A stretch of 64,000 bases of DNA, taken from Halobacteriales archaeon QS_8_69_26 (GTDB lineage: Archaea; Halobacteriota; Halobacteria; Halobacteriales; SW-7-71-33). A model generated the notes under the pieces. It did not search any database and was not told the DNA's origin. It saw only the letters and a program-made list of their open reading frames with translations. The stretch covers positions 62,001 through 126,000 of the forward strand of contig PXRX01000038.1 of NCBI GenBank assembly GCA_003023195.1, given 5' to 3'. Positions 25,484 to 33,756 of this stretch are shown piece by piece. The translations under genes and the position numbers were made by a program. The first letter of the stretch is position 1. Every line of letters begins with the position of its first letter.

Positions 25484-25777
25484 ATGGCATCAGGCGACGA
25501 CCGGCGCGGGGACGACGCCAGTCCCGGCGGGGCCGCCGACGGGGACGGCACGGGCGACGACGAGGGCTCCGGGGATCCCAGGAGCAGGGCGAACACGCCC
25601 GACGTGGAGACCGAGGAGGCTAGCTGGCGGTTCGAGCTAGACGACGTGGACGAGGACGGGATCGTACGGACCGAGATCGAACCCGAGGAACTCGACCCCG
25701 AGAACGTCGCGTTCGTCATCCTGGGCGTCATCGCGATGGTCCTGGTTTTCTTCCGTCTCTCGATGCTGGTCGGCTGA
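25484..25777 (+). CDS. Small acidic protein with a C-terminal membrane anchor
   Basis: 97 residues. The first 45 are acidic and disordered, WRFELDDVDEDG follows, and the C-terminus is a single membrane helix (VAFVILGVIAMVLVFFRL). It resembles tail-anchored proteins conserved among haloarchaea. It starts 77 bp after the RNase H-fold gene. Function unknown. Confidence 0.7.
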   Translation: MASGDDRRGDDASPGGAADGDGTGDDEGSGDPRSRANTPDVETEEASWRFELDDVDEDGIVRTEIEPEELDPENVAFVILGVIAMVLVFFRLSMLVG

Positions 25778-25819
25778 GGCGTTCGGACCGGACTGGTGTA
25801 CTGCAGTCGCCGGGATCTG

Positions 25820-25864
25820 GCTGGCGCACCGCCGGGGCCAGGGTCGGGCTGGCGCACCGCCGGT
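25820..25864. repeat. Two-copy direct repeat downstream of the tail-anchored gene
   Basis: GCTGGCGCACCGCCGG occurs twice, about 28 bp apart, in the 169-bp gap after the stop at 25777. It resembles the minisatellites found after other genes here, with only two units. Confidence 0.45.
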
Positions 25865-25946
25865 ACAGAGACGTCCCCGCGGCCGTCCGGGTACCCTCGT
25901 CGCCTCGCTGGAAAAGCTTAATCCGGGGCGGGTACCTAGCCGGAAT

Positions 25947-26510
25947 ATGGCGCCGATCGTCCCGGAAAACGTGCTGCCGCAGCTCCTGGTACTCGCGGGT
26001 ATCACGCTGGTTATCCTCGAGGCCCTGGCGCCCGGCGCCCACTTCATCGTTCTGGGGGTGGCGTTGCTGCTGGCGGGGCTGATCGGCCTCGTGTTCCCGC
26101 CGCTGGGCGGCCCGCTCGCCCTGGCGGCACTGGTCCTGGGCCTGGGTGCGGTGACCTTCTACGTCTATCGCGAGTTCGACTTCTACGGGGGGAAGGGCCA
26201 GGCCCAGACCTCCGACTCCGACTCGCTGAAGGGCACGACCGGTCGCGTCACCGAGCGCGTGACCGCCACCGACGGCGAGGTAAAACTGGAGGACGGCGGG
26301 TTCAACCCCTACTACCAGGCCCGGGCGATCGACGGCGAGATCCCGGAGGGTGAGGAGGTCATCGTCGTCGACCCCGGCGGGGGCAACGTGCTGACGGTCG
26401 AGTCGATGTCGTCGCTCTCGACGGACAACATCGACCGCGAACTCGAACGTGCCGCAAAGCGGGCCGCGGACCGAGACCGGGAACGGGAGAAGGAGACGGA
26501 AACCGGGTGA
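25947..26510 (+). CDS. NfeD family membrane protein
   Basis: 187 residues. Three to four membrane segments (about residues 10-80) precede a soluble OB-fold domain beginning SLKGTTGRVTERVT and containing GEEVIVVDPGGGNVLTVE. NfeD proteins pair with SPFH/stomatin proteins in membrane microdomains, and the next gene is an SPFH protein, 180 bp on. GCTTAATCC 27 bp before the ATG is a good TATA box. A charged Glu/Arg-rich tail follows. Confidence 0.88.
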   Translation: MAPIVPENVLPQLLVLAGITLVILEALAPGAHFIVLGVALLLAGLIGLVFPPLGGPLALAALVLGLGAVTFYVYREFDFYGGKGQAQTSDSDSLKGTTGRVTERVTATDGEVKLEDGGFNPYYQARAIDGEIPEGEEVIVVDPGGGNVLTVESMSSLSTDNIDRELERAAKRAADRDREREKETETG

Positions 26511-26690
26511 CTCGCCCGCCGGATCCGCCGGTCCACCCCGACAGTTATCCGCCCCGGTGAAGCCCGACCTCCCCGTTCACTGTTGCCGGACTGCAGTGGA
26601 TAGTGGCACCGGTGACGACAGTGTCGGATGTCAGGACGGCGTGGGTAGTTATGAGGAATCCTTATCCCTGTGCCCCCAATAGGTCGGCAC

Positions 26691-27854
26691 ATGCTCGGAC
26701 TCACGAGCGCGATACTGCAACTGGGTGGAGCAGGGTTCGTGACGATCCTCGGGGTACTGTTGTTGCTCGTCGTGGTCGTGGCGATCCTCAAGGCCGTCGT
26801 GATCGTCGACGCCTACGAGAAGAAGGCACTGACCGTCCTGGGTGAGTACCGGAAACTCCTGGAGCCGGGACTGAACCTCGTCCCGCCGTTCGTCTCCCGG
26901 ACGTACACGTTCGACATGCGTACACAGACGCTGGACGTGCCGCGCCAGGAGGCGATCACCCGTGACAACTCACCGGTGACCGCCGACGCCGTCGTCTACA
27001 TCAAGGTGATGGACGCCAAGAAGGCGTTCCTCGAGGTGGACGACTACAAGAAGGCAGTCTCGAACCTCGCCCAGACCACCCTGCGTGCGGTGCTGGGCGA
27101 CATGGAGCTCGACGACACGCTCAACAAGCGCCAGGAGATCAACGCGAAGATCCGCAAGGAGCTCGACGAACCCACCGACGAGTGGGGGATCCGGGTCGAG
27201 AGCGTCGAGGTCCGCGAGGTCAACCCCTCGAAGGACGTCCAGCAGGCCATGGAGCAACAGACCAGCGCCGAGCGCCGGCGCCGGGCCATGATCCTGGAGG
27301 CGCAGGGTGAGCGCCGCAGCGCCGTCGAGAAGGCCGAGGGCGAGAAGCAGTCCAACATCATCCGGGCCCAGGGTGAGAAGCAGAGCCAGATCCTCGAGGC
27401 CCAGGGTGACGCCATCTCGACGGTCCTGCGCGCGAAGTCCGCCGAGTCGATGGGCGAGCGTGCGGTCATCGACAAGGGGATGGAGACCCTGGAGGCCATC
27501 GGCCAGGGCGAGTCGACTACCTTCGTCCTGCCCCAGGAGCTCTCGTCGATGCTTGGCCGGTACGGCAAGCACCTGACCGGCTCGGACGTCAAGGTCGACG
27601 GCGAGATGCTCGACAGCCTCGACTTCGACGACGAGACCCGCGAGATGCTCGGCCTGGACGACATCGAGGACATCCTCGGTCAGATCGACGAGGAGGCCGA
27701 GATGGACGTCGAGGCCATGGAGGAGGAGGCCCAGGCCATCAAGGAGGGCGAGACGGCCGCCAACATCCGCTCGGCCGAGGAGGTCATCGAGGAGGCCGAC
27801 GAGGAGATGCCGCCCGAGGCCCTGGAGGACCCGGCCACGGAGACCGAGAACTGA
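26691..27854 (+). CDS. SPFH/band 7 (stomatin/paraslipin-like) protein
   Basis: 387 residues. An N-terminal membrane helix (TILGVLLLLVVVVAILKAVV) is followed by the SPFH domain (VDAYEKKALTVLGEYRK, RTQTLDVPRQEAITRDN, VSNLAQTTLRAVLG) and an Ala/Glu/Gln-rich coiled coil (AQGERRSAVEKAEGEKQ). The acidic tail is disordered. It forms oligomeric membrane scaffolds that influence proteases and membrane order. CTTATCC at 26661-26667 is a TATA box at -27 from the chosen ATG. Confidence 0.93.
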   Translation: MLGLTSAILQLGGAGFVTILGVLLLLVVVVAILKAVVIVDAYEKKALTVLGEYRKLLEPGLNLVPPFVSRTYTFDMRTQTLDVPRQEAITRDNSPVTADAVVYIKVMDAKKAFLEVDDYKKAVSNLAQTTLRAVLGDMELDDTLNKRQEINAKIRKELDEPTDEWGIRVESVEVREVNPSKDVQQAMEQQTSAERRRRAMILEAQGERRSAVEKAEGEKQSNIIRAQGEKQSQILEAQGDAISTVLRAKSAESMGERAVIDKGMETLEAIGQGESTTFVLPQELSSMLGRYGKHLTGSDVKVDGEMLDSLDFDDETREMLGLDDIEDILGQIDEEAEMDVEAMEEEAQAIKEGETAANIRSAEEVIEEADEEMPPEALEDPATETEN

Positions 27855-27956
27855 CAGCGGCGAGCGGGAGCGCCCCGCCGCGGGGCTCCCCGCCGACCGG
27901 CCCCGGACGAAAAGCAAGCACTGATAATCCCCCACGAAAAACGAGACGCAAACCCA

Positions 27957-28574
27957 ATGCCAGAGGATAACGGGGTGGACGAGGACAAGCGGGCCACCCT
28001 CCGGCGGTTCGCCGCGCTCGGAGCCGCCAGTCCGATCGCGTCGCTGACCGGCGGTGCCGAGGCCCAGGAGGGCGACAGCGAGGCCCGGGGGGCCATCGCG
28101 GGGTACCTCGCCGCCACGCCGGGAGCACACTTCTCGAAGGTGCGCGACGACCTCCAGTTGGGGACCGGCGAAACCCAGTACCACCTCCGGAAGCTCGACG
28201 AGGAGGGTGCCGTCGAGAGCCGGAAGGACGGCGACTACAAGCGGTTCTACCCGGCCGGCGAGTTCTCCGAGTTCGACCAGGTGGCGCTCGGGTACCTCCG
28301 CCGGGAGACGCCGCGTGGGATGCTGGTCGGCCTGCTCCGGGACCCGGACGTGACCGCCGGCGACCTGGCCGACCGACTGGGCGTCTCGCGACCGACCGTC
28401 TCCTCGTACGCGGGCGAACTGGAGGCCGCCGGCCTCCTCTCCCGGGAGGACGGCTACGCCGTCCGCAACCCGGAGACGGTGCTGACCCTGGTGGTCAGGT
28501 ACGCCGACTCCTTCGACGCCGACGCCGCCGACCTGGCGAACCAGGCCGACGGCCTGATCCGGTTCGACCCCTGA
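27957..28574 (+). CDS. Double winged-helix regulator with a Tat-like N-terminus
   Basis: 205 residues. Two winged-helix DNA-binding modules: YLAATPGAHFSKVRDDLQL with QYHLRKLDEEG, and LADRLGVSRPTVSSYAGELE. The odd part is the N-terminus, RATLRRFAALGAASPIASL, which resembles a twin-arginine signal and would direct a DNA-binding protein to the membrane. It may be a membrane-tethered regulator or only a vestigial fusion. It starts 102 bp after the SPFH gene. Confidence 0.8.
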   Translation: MPEDNGVDEDKRATLRRFAALGAASPIASLTGGAEAQEGDSEARGAIAGYLAATPGAHFSKVRDDLQLGTGETQYHLRKLDEEGAVESRKDGDYKRFYPAGEFSEFDQVALGYLRRETPRGMLVGLLRDPDVTAGDLADRLGVSRPTVSSYAGELEAAGLLSREDGYAVRNPETVLTLVVRYADSFDADAADLANQADGLIRFDP

Positions 28575-28703
28575 AACGTCGCCTCTGTGGATCCGTTCTC
28601 GGAACGTCGTTCACCCGACCTCGACTGGCCGGACGGAGGACCGGCCGGTCGCCGCCGGACTTCCCGGCAGGGTCGATCGGCCCCCGTCTGGAAGTGTGAA
28701 CCA

Positions 28704-28723
28704 TTACAGCAAATTTACTGTAC
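28704..28723. repeat. 20-bp paired-palindrome element, copy 3
   Basis: TTACAGCAA-AT-TTACTGTAC, with one base changed in each unit relative to the best copies. It lies 129 bp after the regulator gene stop and about 60 bp before the hairpin-rich region upstream of hflX. Confidence 0.6.
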
Positions 28724-28785
28724 GCCACCTGCTCCGGGGTACCCGATCGGCCGACCGGGCCGATACGGCCGACGGTAAGGGAATT

Positions 28786-29085
28786 CAGGGGCGAAACGAG
28801 GAGTGCGTCGTCCAGCGACGAGCGAGGTGGACCTCGAACCACACCCCCTGGCTGCCGTCCGGTCGAAGGGAGGGATTCAAGACCCACGGGAGCCTACGCG
28901 CAGGCGTGAGCAGACGCCGGGCAACGGGAGTGAAGGATCGGCGAGGCTAGCAGCGACCCCGCCACCGAGGCGTGGCGGGGAACGGCCGGGAAATCGACCG
29001 GGGGAGCCGTAGCCAAGAGTCTCGAACCGGGGGCCACGCTCACCGGGCGCAACGAGCGACCCGATCCCGAAGGGTGGAGGTGCCG
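28786..29085 (+). ncRNA. Candidate structured RNA or long leader upstream of hflX
   Basis: About 300 bp without a convincing gene contains many nested hairpins. CAGGGG (28786) pairs with CCCCTG (28845), closing CGTCG/CGACG and CGAGG/CCTCG stems. GGCGT/ACGCC follows at 28903-28918, a 9-bp stem CCCCGCCAC/GTGGCGGGG at 28957-28980, and ACGGC/GCCGT at 28982-29010. It is neither tRNA nor 7S RNA and lacks RNase P signatures (GAGGAAAG, ACAGAA). It may be a leader that controls hflX or an independent RNA. GC-rich DNA makes chance hairpins common, so confidence is limited. Confidence 0.35.
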
Positions 29086-29088
29086 CGG

Positions 29089-30408
29089 ATGAGACGCGAC
29101 GACGGCGTCGACAACGGGCCGGCAGTGATCGCCAAGCGCGTCGACCACGGCGACGCCGACCTGGAAGAGATACGGAACCTCGCGGCGGCGGCCGGCTACG
29201 AGGTCGTCGGCGAACTCACCCAGACCCGTACCGAGGACCCGGCCTACCACATTGGCGAGGGGAAGGCCGAGGAACTGGCGACCCTGGTGGTCGAGACGGG
29301 CGCGGAGACGGTCGTCTTCGACAACCGCCTCGGCCCCTACCAGACCTACAACCTCGGGAACCGGCTCCCTGAGAGCGTCGAGGTGCTCGACCGGTTCACG
29401 CTGATCCTGGAAATTTTCGGCCAGCGCGCCAGCACCCGGAAGGCACAGCTACAGGTCGAACTCGCGGAACTGCGCTACGAACTCCCGCGGGCGGAGGCCA
29501 AGACCAGCCTCGCCAAGCGCGAGGAACACCCCGGGTTCATGGGGCTGGGGGAGTACGACGAGAGCCGCGAGGCCGACATCAAGGAACGGATCTCTCGGAT
29601 CCGCGACGAACTGGAGACCATCGAGCGGACCGACCAGGAGCGCCGGAAGCGCCGGCGCGACTCGGGGTTCGACCTGGTGGCGCTGGCGGGCTACACCAAC
29701 GCCGGCAAGTCCACACTCCTGCGGCAACTTGCCGACGACCTGGACGTCGACGAGAACGAGCAGCGACACCCGGACCTGGCGACGACCGCGGAGTCCGAGG
29801 ACCGACTGTTCACGACGCTGGGGACGACGACCCGCCGGATGGAGACCGACCGGCGGGACGTCCTCGTGACGGACACCGTCGGGTTCATCAGCGACCTCCC
29901 CCACTGGCTCGTCGAGTCGTTCAAGTCCACGCTTGACGCCGTCTACCACGCCGACCTCGTCCTCCTCGTGGTGGACGTGACCGACCCCGTCGAGGAGATC
30001 CGCGAGAAGGTCGTCACCAGCCACGACACCCTCTACGAGCGTAACGAGGCGCCCATCGTGACCGTCCTCAACAAGATCGATCTCGTGGACGACGAGGAAC
30101 TCCGACACAAACAGGAGGCGCTGTCGGCGCTGGCCCCGGACCCCATCGCCGTCAGTGCCACCGAGGGAACCAACCTCGACCGACTCCGGGAGCGGATCGA
30201 CCGGGAACTCCCGGAACTGGAGGAGGAACGTCTGGTGCTCCCGCAGGGTGGCGACGCGATGAGCCTCGTCTCCTGGGTTCACGAGAACGCCCACGTCGAG
30301 GACGTCACCTACACCGACGAGGAGGTCATCATCGAGTTCGAGGCGTCGCCCGCCGTCGTAGAGCAGTCCAGGTCCAGGGCGGGCGACCTGGTTGCCGCGG
30401 ACGGGTGA
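29089..30408 (+). CDS. hflX: HflX-type ribosome-associated GTPase
   Basis: 439 residues. An N-terminal HflX domain (AYHIGEGKAEELATLV, VFDNRLGPYQTYNLG, READIKERISRIRDEL) is followed by a G domain with G1 GYTNAGKST, G3 DTVGFISDLP, G4 NKID and G5 VSATEG. HflX splits stalled 70S-type ribosomes under stress. The ATG at 29089 is preceded by an unusual 500-bp gap holding a hairpin-rich region and a palindrome. Confidence 0.92.
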   Translation: MRRDDGVDNGPAVIAKRVDHGDADLEEIRNLAAAAGYEVVGELTQTRTEDPAYHIGEGKAEELATLVVETGAETVVFDNRLGPYQTYNLGNRLPESVEVLDRFTLILEIFGQRASTRKAQLQVELAELRYELPRAEAKTSLAKREEHPGFMGLGEYDESREADIKERISRIRDELETIERTDQERRKRRRDSGFDLVALAGYTNAGKSTLLRQLADDLDVDENEQRHPDLATTAESEDRLFTTLGTTTRRMETDRRDVLVTDTVGFISDLPHWLVESFKSTLDAVYHADLVLLVVDVTDPVEEIREKVVTSHDTLYERNEAPIVTVLNKIDLVDDEELRHKQEALSALAPDPIAVSATEGTNLDRLRERIDRELPELEEERLVLPQGGDAMSLVSWVHENAHVEDVTYTDEEVIIEFEASPAVVEQSRSRAGDLVAADG

Positions 30409-30441
30409 GCGATCCCCGCGGGGACCGCCTCCCCCGGCGGG

Positions 30442-30684
30442 TCAGACTACCAGTCGGATCCCGACGAAGAGGCCGACGGCGACGCAGGCGACGCCGGCGA
30501 CCCTGACGGCCCACCGCCAGGTGTCCGGGATGGTGGCGTCGTCGCCGTACTCGCCCCTCCGGTTGCCCGGCACCCGGCCGACGGTGTGGACCCGGACGAC
30601 CGCCTCGGGGTAAGCGATCAGCACCAGTCCCAGCGCGACCCCGAGGACGGCGGCGAGCGTCTCCCTGAGCGGCACGGGCGCCAT
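30442..30684 (-). CDS. Small two-helix membrane protein
   Basis: 80 residues: a hydrophobic segment at about 8-30 (AAVLGVALGLVLIAYPEAVV), a charged loop (RVPGNRRGEYGDD) and a second segment at the C-terminus (VAGVACVAVGLFVGIRLV). It starts 6 bp after the htpX stop, so it belongs to the same transcript. Function unknown. Confidence 0.7.
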   Translation of the reverse strand: MAPVPLRETLAAVLGVALGLVLIAYPEAVVRVHTVGRVPGNRRGEYGDDATIPDTWRWAVRVAGVACVAVGLFVGIRLVV

Positions 30685-30690
30685 CGGGGA

Positions 30691-31515
30691 TCAGCGACGC
30701 AGGCGCTCGATGCGCTTCTCCGTCGGCGGGTGGGTCGAGAAGAGCTTCGCGAGGCCGCGCTCCTGGCCGAAGATGCACAGCGCGTTCACGTTCTCGTCGA
30801 CCCGCGAGTCGCTCGATTGCTCGTTCCCGTGACTGATCTTCTCCAGGGCCCGAGCGAGGGGGTCGCCCCCGCCGATGGCGTCTGCGGCGTCGGAGTCGGC
30901 GACGTACTCCCGGTACCGGGAGATGGCCAGCACGAATATCATCACGAGCATCTGGGTTATCTGGCCGACCACGATGGCGAGGAAGAAGTCGGCGATGTCG
31001 TTGTCGCCGGTCAGCAGGACGGCCCACTGGGCGAGGATGGCGACGATGGAGGCGACCCCCTGGCCGAGCACCATCATCACCACGTCGCGGTTCGCGATGT
31101 GGGCGAGTTCGTGTGCGAGGACGCCCTCGAGTTCGTCCCGGTCCAGGAGGCGGATCAGTTCCTCGGAGACGACGACGGTTCCCGCACCCTTCCGGCCGAC
31201 CGCGAAGGCGTTGGGGACGCCCATCCGGGCGACCATCAGCCGGGGTTTCTCGATGCCCATCTCGTTCGAGAGGTGTTCGGCACGGTCGTGGATCCAGCCG
31301 TACTGGTCCTTCGGCATGTCCTCCGCGCGGACGCTCCTGAGGGCCATCCACTTGCCGAGTTTGTACTGGACGCCGACGAACGCGACGCTGCCGACCAGCA
31401 CCAGCCACAGCGGTGCGCCGAAGACGCCCATCGCGACGACGGCCGCGACGGCGTAGAACGCGAACAGGATCGACCCGGCGATGGCCATCCGGGCCGTCAG
31501 ACCGACGTGTTTCAT
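30691..31515 (-). CDS. htpX: Membrane zinc metalloprotease HtpX
   Basis: 274 residues. Two N-terminal membrane helices, zinc-binding HELAH (about residue 140), two further helices and the third ligand Glu in SRYREYVADSDA identify M48 HtpX. LSTHPPTEKRIERL ends the protein as in the family. It degrades misfolded membrane proteins. The chosen ATG at 31515 gives MKHVGLTARM. Confidence 0.92.
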   Translation of the reverse strand: MKHVGLTARMAIAGSILFAFYAVAAVVAMGVFGAPLWLVLVGSVAFVGVQYKLGKWMALRSVRAEDMPKDQYGWIHDRAEHLSNEMGIEKPRLMVARMGVPNAFAVGRKGAGTVVVSEELIRLLDRDELEGVLAHELAHIANRDVVMMVLGQGVASIVAILAQWAVLLTGDNDIADFFLAIVVGQITQMLVMIFVLAISRYREYVADSDAADAIGGGDPLARALEKISHGNEQSSDSRVDENVNALCIFGQERGLAKLFSTHPPTEKRIERLRR

Positions 31516-31655
31516 ACGGTAGTTGCTAGGGGTCGGAGCGGTAAGTCCCTTCCGGACCGGGATCGCCGGAAGGCGTTCGGGTAACGGTGGCTTACGGCCA
31601 CCGTTCCGGTCGTGGACGGGGGGACGGGTCGCGGGTGTCGGAGGATGTCGACGGG

Positions 31656-32561
31656 TCAGTCGTCGGGCGGCGAGAGGGTTCGCTGGAACTCGTCGAACCG
31701 TTCGTCCTCGTCGATGTCGAGGTCGTACTCGATGCGGCGCTCCTCCTGGCGGTTGACGTTGGCGTCCTCCAGGGGCGCGGCGACGGACTCCCACCCGGGC
31801 TTGATCCGGACCGACTCGGCGGGGGTGCCCACCGCGATGTGGTGTGCCGGGACGTCGTTGCGGACGATGGAGCGGGATCCGACCATCGCGTTCTCGCCGA
31901 CGCGGGCGCCGGCGTGGACCACCGAGTCGTAGGTGAGCCTGACGTTGTCGCTAATCTCGGTCCGGTAGTTCGTCACCTTCGTCTGGTCGACGATGTCGTG
32001 GCTGTGGGTGTAGACGTGGACGCCGTCGCTGATGGAAACCTGGTTGCCGATGGTGAGTTCACCCCTGTCGTCGAGGTGGACGTGGTCGTGGACGACCGTG
32101 TTGTCGCCGACCGAGATGTTGTGGCCGTAGGTCATCGTGATTCCCTTGAAGAACCGGCAGTCGTCGCCACACTCGTCGAAGAGGTGCCCGGCGAGCATCC
32201 GCCGGAACTCCAGGCCGAACGCGACGTTGTCGGCCATCGGGGTGTTGTCGAACTGGCGCCAGAGCCACTGGAGGGGCTTGGACTCGGCGAAGGCGTCGTC
32301 GTCCTTTTCGGCGTAGTACTCGCTCTCCAGGGTGGCGTTGCGTGGGTTGTAGTTCTGGACCCGGGCGCGTTCGATGTTCGAGACCGTCCCCCCGCTCTTA
32401 TACGTCTCGTAGGTCTTGCGGTCGCCGTTGAGGTCGACGAGGACGTCCTCGACCACCTCGTAGTTGTCCTCGCTCCCCGAGAGTCTGTCGTCGACGTCCT
32501 CGACGAACCCCCGGAGGCCCCGTTCCGCCGTGCGGGGCAGGTCCACGAACGTCTTGGTCAT
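31656..32561 (-). CDS. Acyltransferase of the left-handed beta-helix (hexapeptide) type
   Basis: 301 residues. The C-terminal half has hexapeptide-repeat signals: ISVGDNTVVHDHVHLDD, GELTIGNQVSISDGVH, RLTYDSVVHAGARVGEN and the closing VGTPAESVRIKPG. The His in VYTHSHD fits the catalytic base of O-acetyltransferases. The N-terminal 110 residues are helical and unrecognised, and contain two cysteines (HLFDECGDDCRFF). Acceptor unknown; a sugar or antibiotic-like ligand is typical. Confidence 0.85.
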   Translation of the reverse strand: MTKTFVDLPRTAERGLRGFVEDVDDRLSGSEDNYEVVEDVLVDLNGDRKTYETYKSGGTVSNIERARVQNYNPRNATLESEYYAEKDDDAFAESKPLQWLWRQFDNTPMADNVAFGLEFRRMLAGHLFDECGDDCRFFKGITMTYGHNISVGDNTVVHDHVHLDDRGELTIGNQVSISDGVHVYTHSHDIVDQTKVTNYRTEISDNVRLTYDSVVHAGARVGENAMVGSRSIVRNDVPAHHIAVGTPAESVRIKPGWESVAAPLEDANVNRQEERRIEYDLDIDEDERFDEFQRTLSPPDD

Positions 32562-32691
32562 ACCCCCCGTTCGATTTCGCCCTTCATATGGTTTCCGTCA
32601 GGGGCGGCGAGTGTGGCGATTCGTCACTTCCTATTGTCACGATGTCACTACCGTAAGTACCTTGTAACCATATTCCTAAATTTCGAATAGA

Positions 32692-33750
32692 TTGTCCCGG
32701 AAAACGAATGGATTGGGGGTGGCCGAGAGCCTGCCAGTGGGTGTCGATCCCGGTGACGTGGTCGGGACAATGGTAGCGGACGCTCAGGGACCGGTCCTCG
32801 TCGTGAACGGGGACAGGTCCGTGGTCTGTGCCAACCAGGCCGTCGATCCCGTGTTCGGGTACCGGCCCGAGGAACTGCTCGGCGAACCCCTGTCGACGGT
32901 GGTGCCGACGCGACCAACGGACCGGGACCGGGCGACGATGGACCGGTTCCTGGCGACGGGCGAGGGGTCGATTCCACCTGGGGGCCTGGTGGTGTCCGGG
33001 AAGCGAGCGGACGGCGACCGCGTCTCCCTGTCGGCCCACCTCGTGGAGTACGAGGTCACCCGCGAACGACTCGTCGGCCTGATACTCCGCGACGTGACGG
33101 GTCGCGAGGAACGTCGCCGCGATCTCGAACGGGAGAACGAGCGACTCCAGCGGTTCGCGAGGGGCCTGAGCCACGACCTGCGGGAACCACTGAACGCCGC
33201 GCGGGCCCAGGTGGCCTTCGCCCGGGAATCCGGTAGGGACGAGCACCTGGACGAACTGGCGTCCATCCACGAGCGGATGGCCGAAATCGTCGACGACGCC
33301 CTGGCCCTGACCAAGGGGATGGACAGTTGCGAAGTCGAACCGGTCGACATCGAGGGCGTCGCCGAGTCCGTCTGGCGGGCGGTCGCCAGCGACGACGCGG
33401 AACTGGTCGTCGAGGGGAAGCCGACGGTCGACGGCCACCCCGGGTACGTCAGGACCATCGTCGACAACCTTGTCGGGAACGCGGTCCGTCACGCCGGACC
33501 GGACGTCGTGGTCTCCCTCGGCGTCCTGGAAGAGGGGAAAGGGTTCTGGATAGAGGACGACGGCCCGGGGATCCCCCCCGAGCACCGAGAGGCCGTCTTC
33601 GACAGGAGCTTCTCCACCGACGACGCGGGGACCGGGCTGGGACTGTCGATCGTCCGCGAACTCGCCGACGTACACGGGTGGGAGGTGGCGGCGACCGAGG
33701 GCCGCGACGGCGGGGCCCGGTTCGAGGTACGGGGACCCGCGGTCGAGTAG
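32692..33750 (+). CDS. PAS-domain sensor histidine kinase
   Basis: 352 residues. A PAS domain (VLVVNGDRSVVCANQAV, FGYRPEELLGEPL), His box GLSHDLREPLN (phospho-accepting His) and HATPase with N box NLVGNAVRHAG, DDGPGIPPEH and GTGLGLSIV. No membrane helix, so it is a cytoplasmic sensor. The start is unclear: TTG at 32692 or GTG at 32719. The CCTAAATTT element at 32674-32682 favours the later start. No response regulator is adjacent, as is common in haloarchaea. Confidence 0.9.
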   Translation: MSRKTNGLGVAESLPVGVDPGDVVGTMVADAQGPVLVVNGDRSVVCANQAVDPVFGYRPEELLGEPLSTVVPTRPTDRDRATMDRFLATGEGSIPPGGLVVSGKRADGDRVSLSAHLVEYEVTRERLVGLILRDVTGREERRRDLERENERLQRFARGLSHDLREPLNAARAQVAFARESGRDEHLDELASIHERMAEIVDDALALTKGMDSCEVEPVDIEGVAESVWRAVASDDAELVVEGKPTVDGHPGYVRTIVDNLVGNAVRHAGPDVVVSLGVLEEGKGFWIEDDGPGIPPEHREAVFDRSFSTDDAGTGLGLSIVRELADVHGWEVAATEGRDGGARFEVRGPAVE

Positions 33751-33756
33751 CCAAGT

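Noticed and set aside
28786-29085. RNase P or SRP RNA gene
   Set aside because: RNase P conserved segments (GAGGAAAG, ACAGAA) and the SRP domain motif with GGAAG are missing.
31656-32690. A rightward 367-codon frame opposite the acyltransferase gene
   Set aside because: The leftward strand has hexapeptide-repeat motifs; the other strand is low-complexity Val/Asp sequence.
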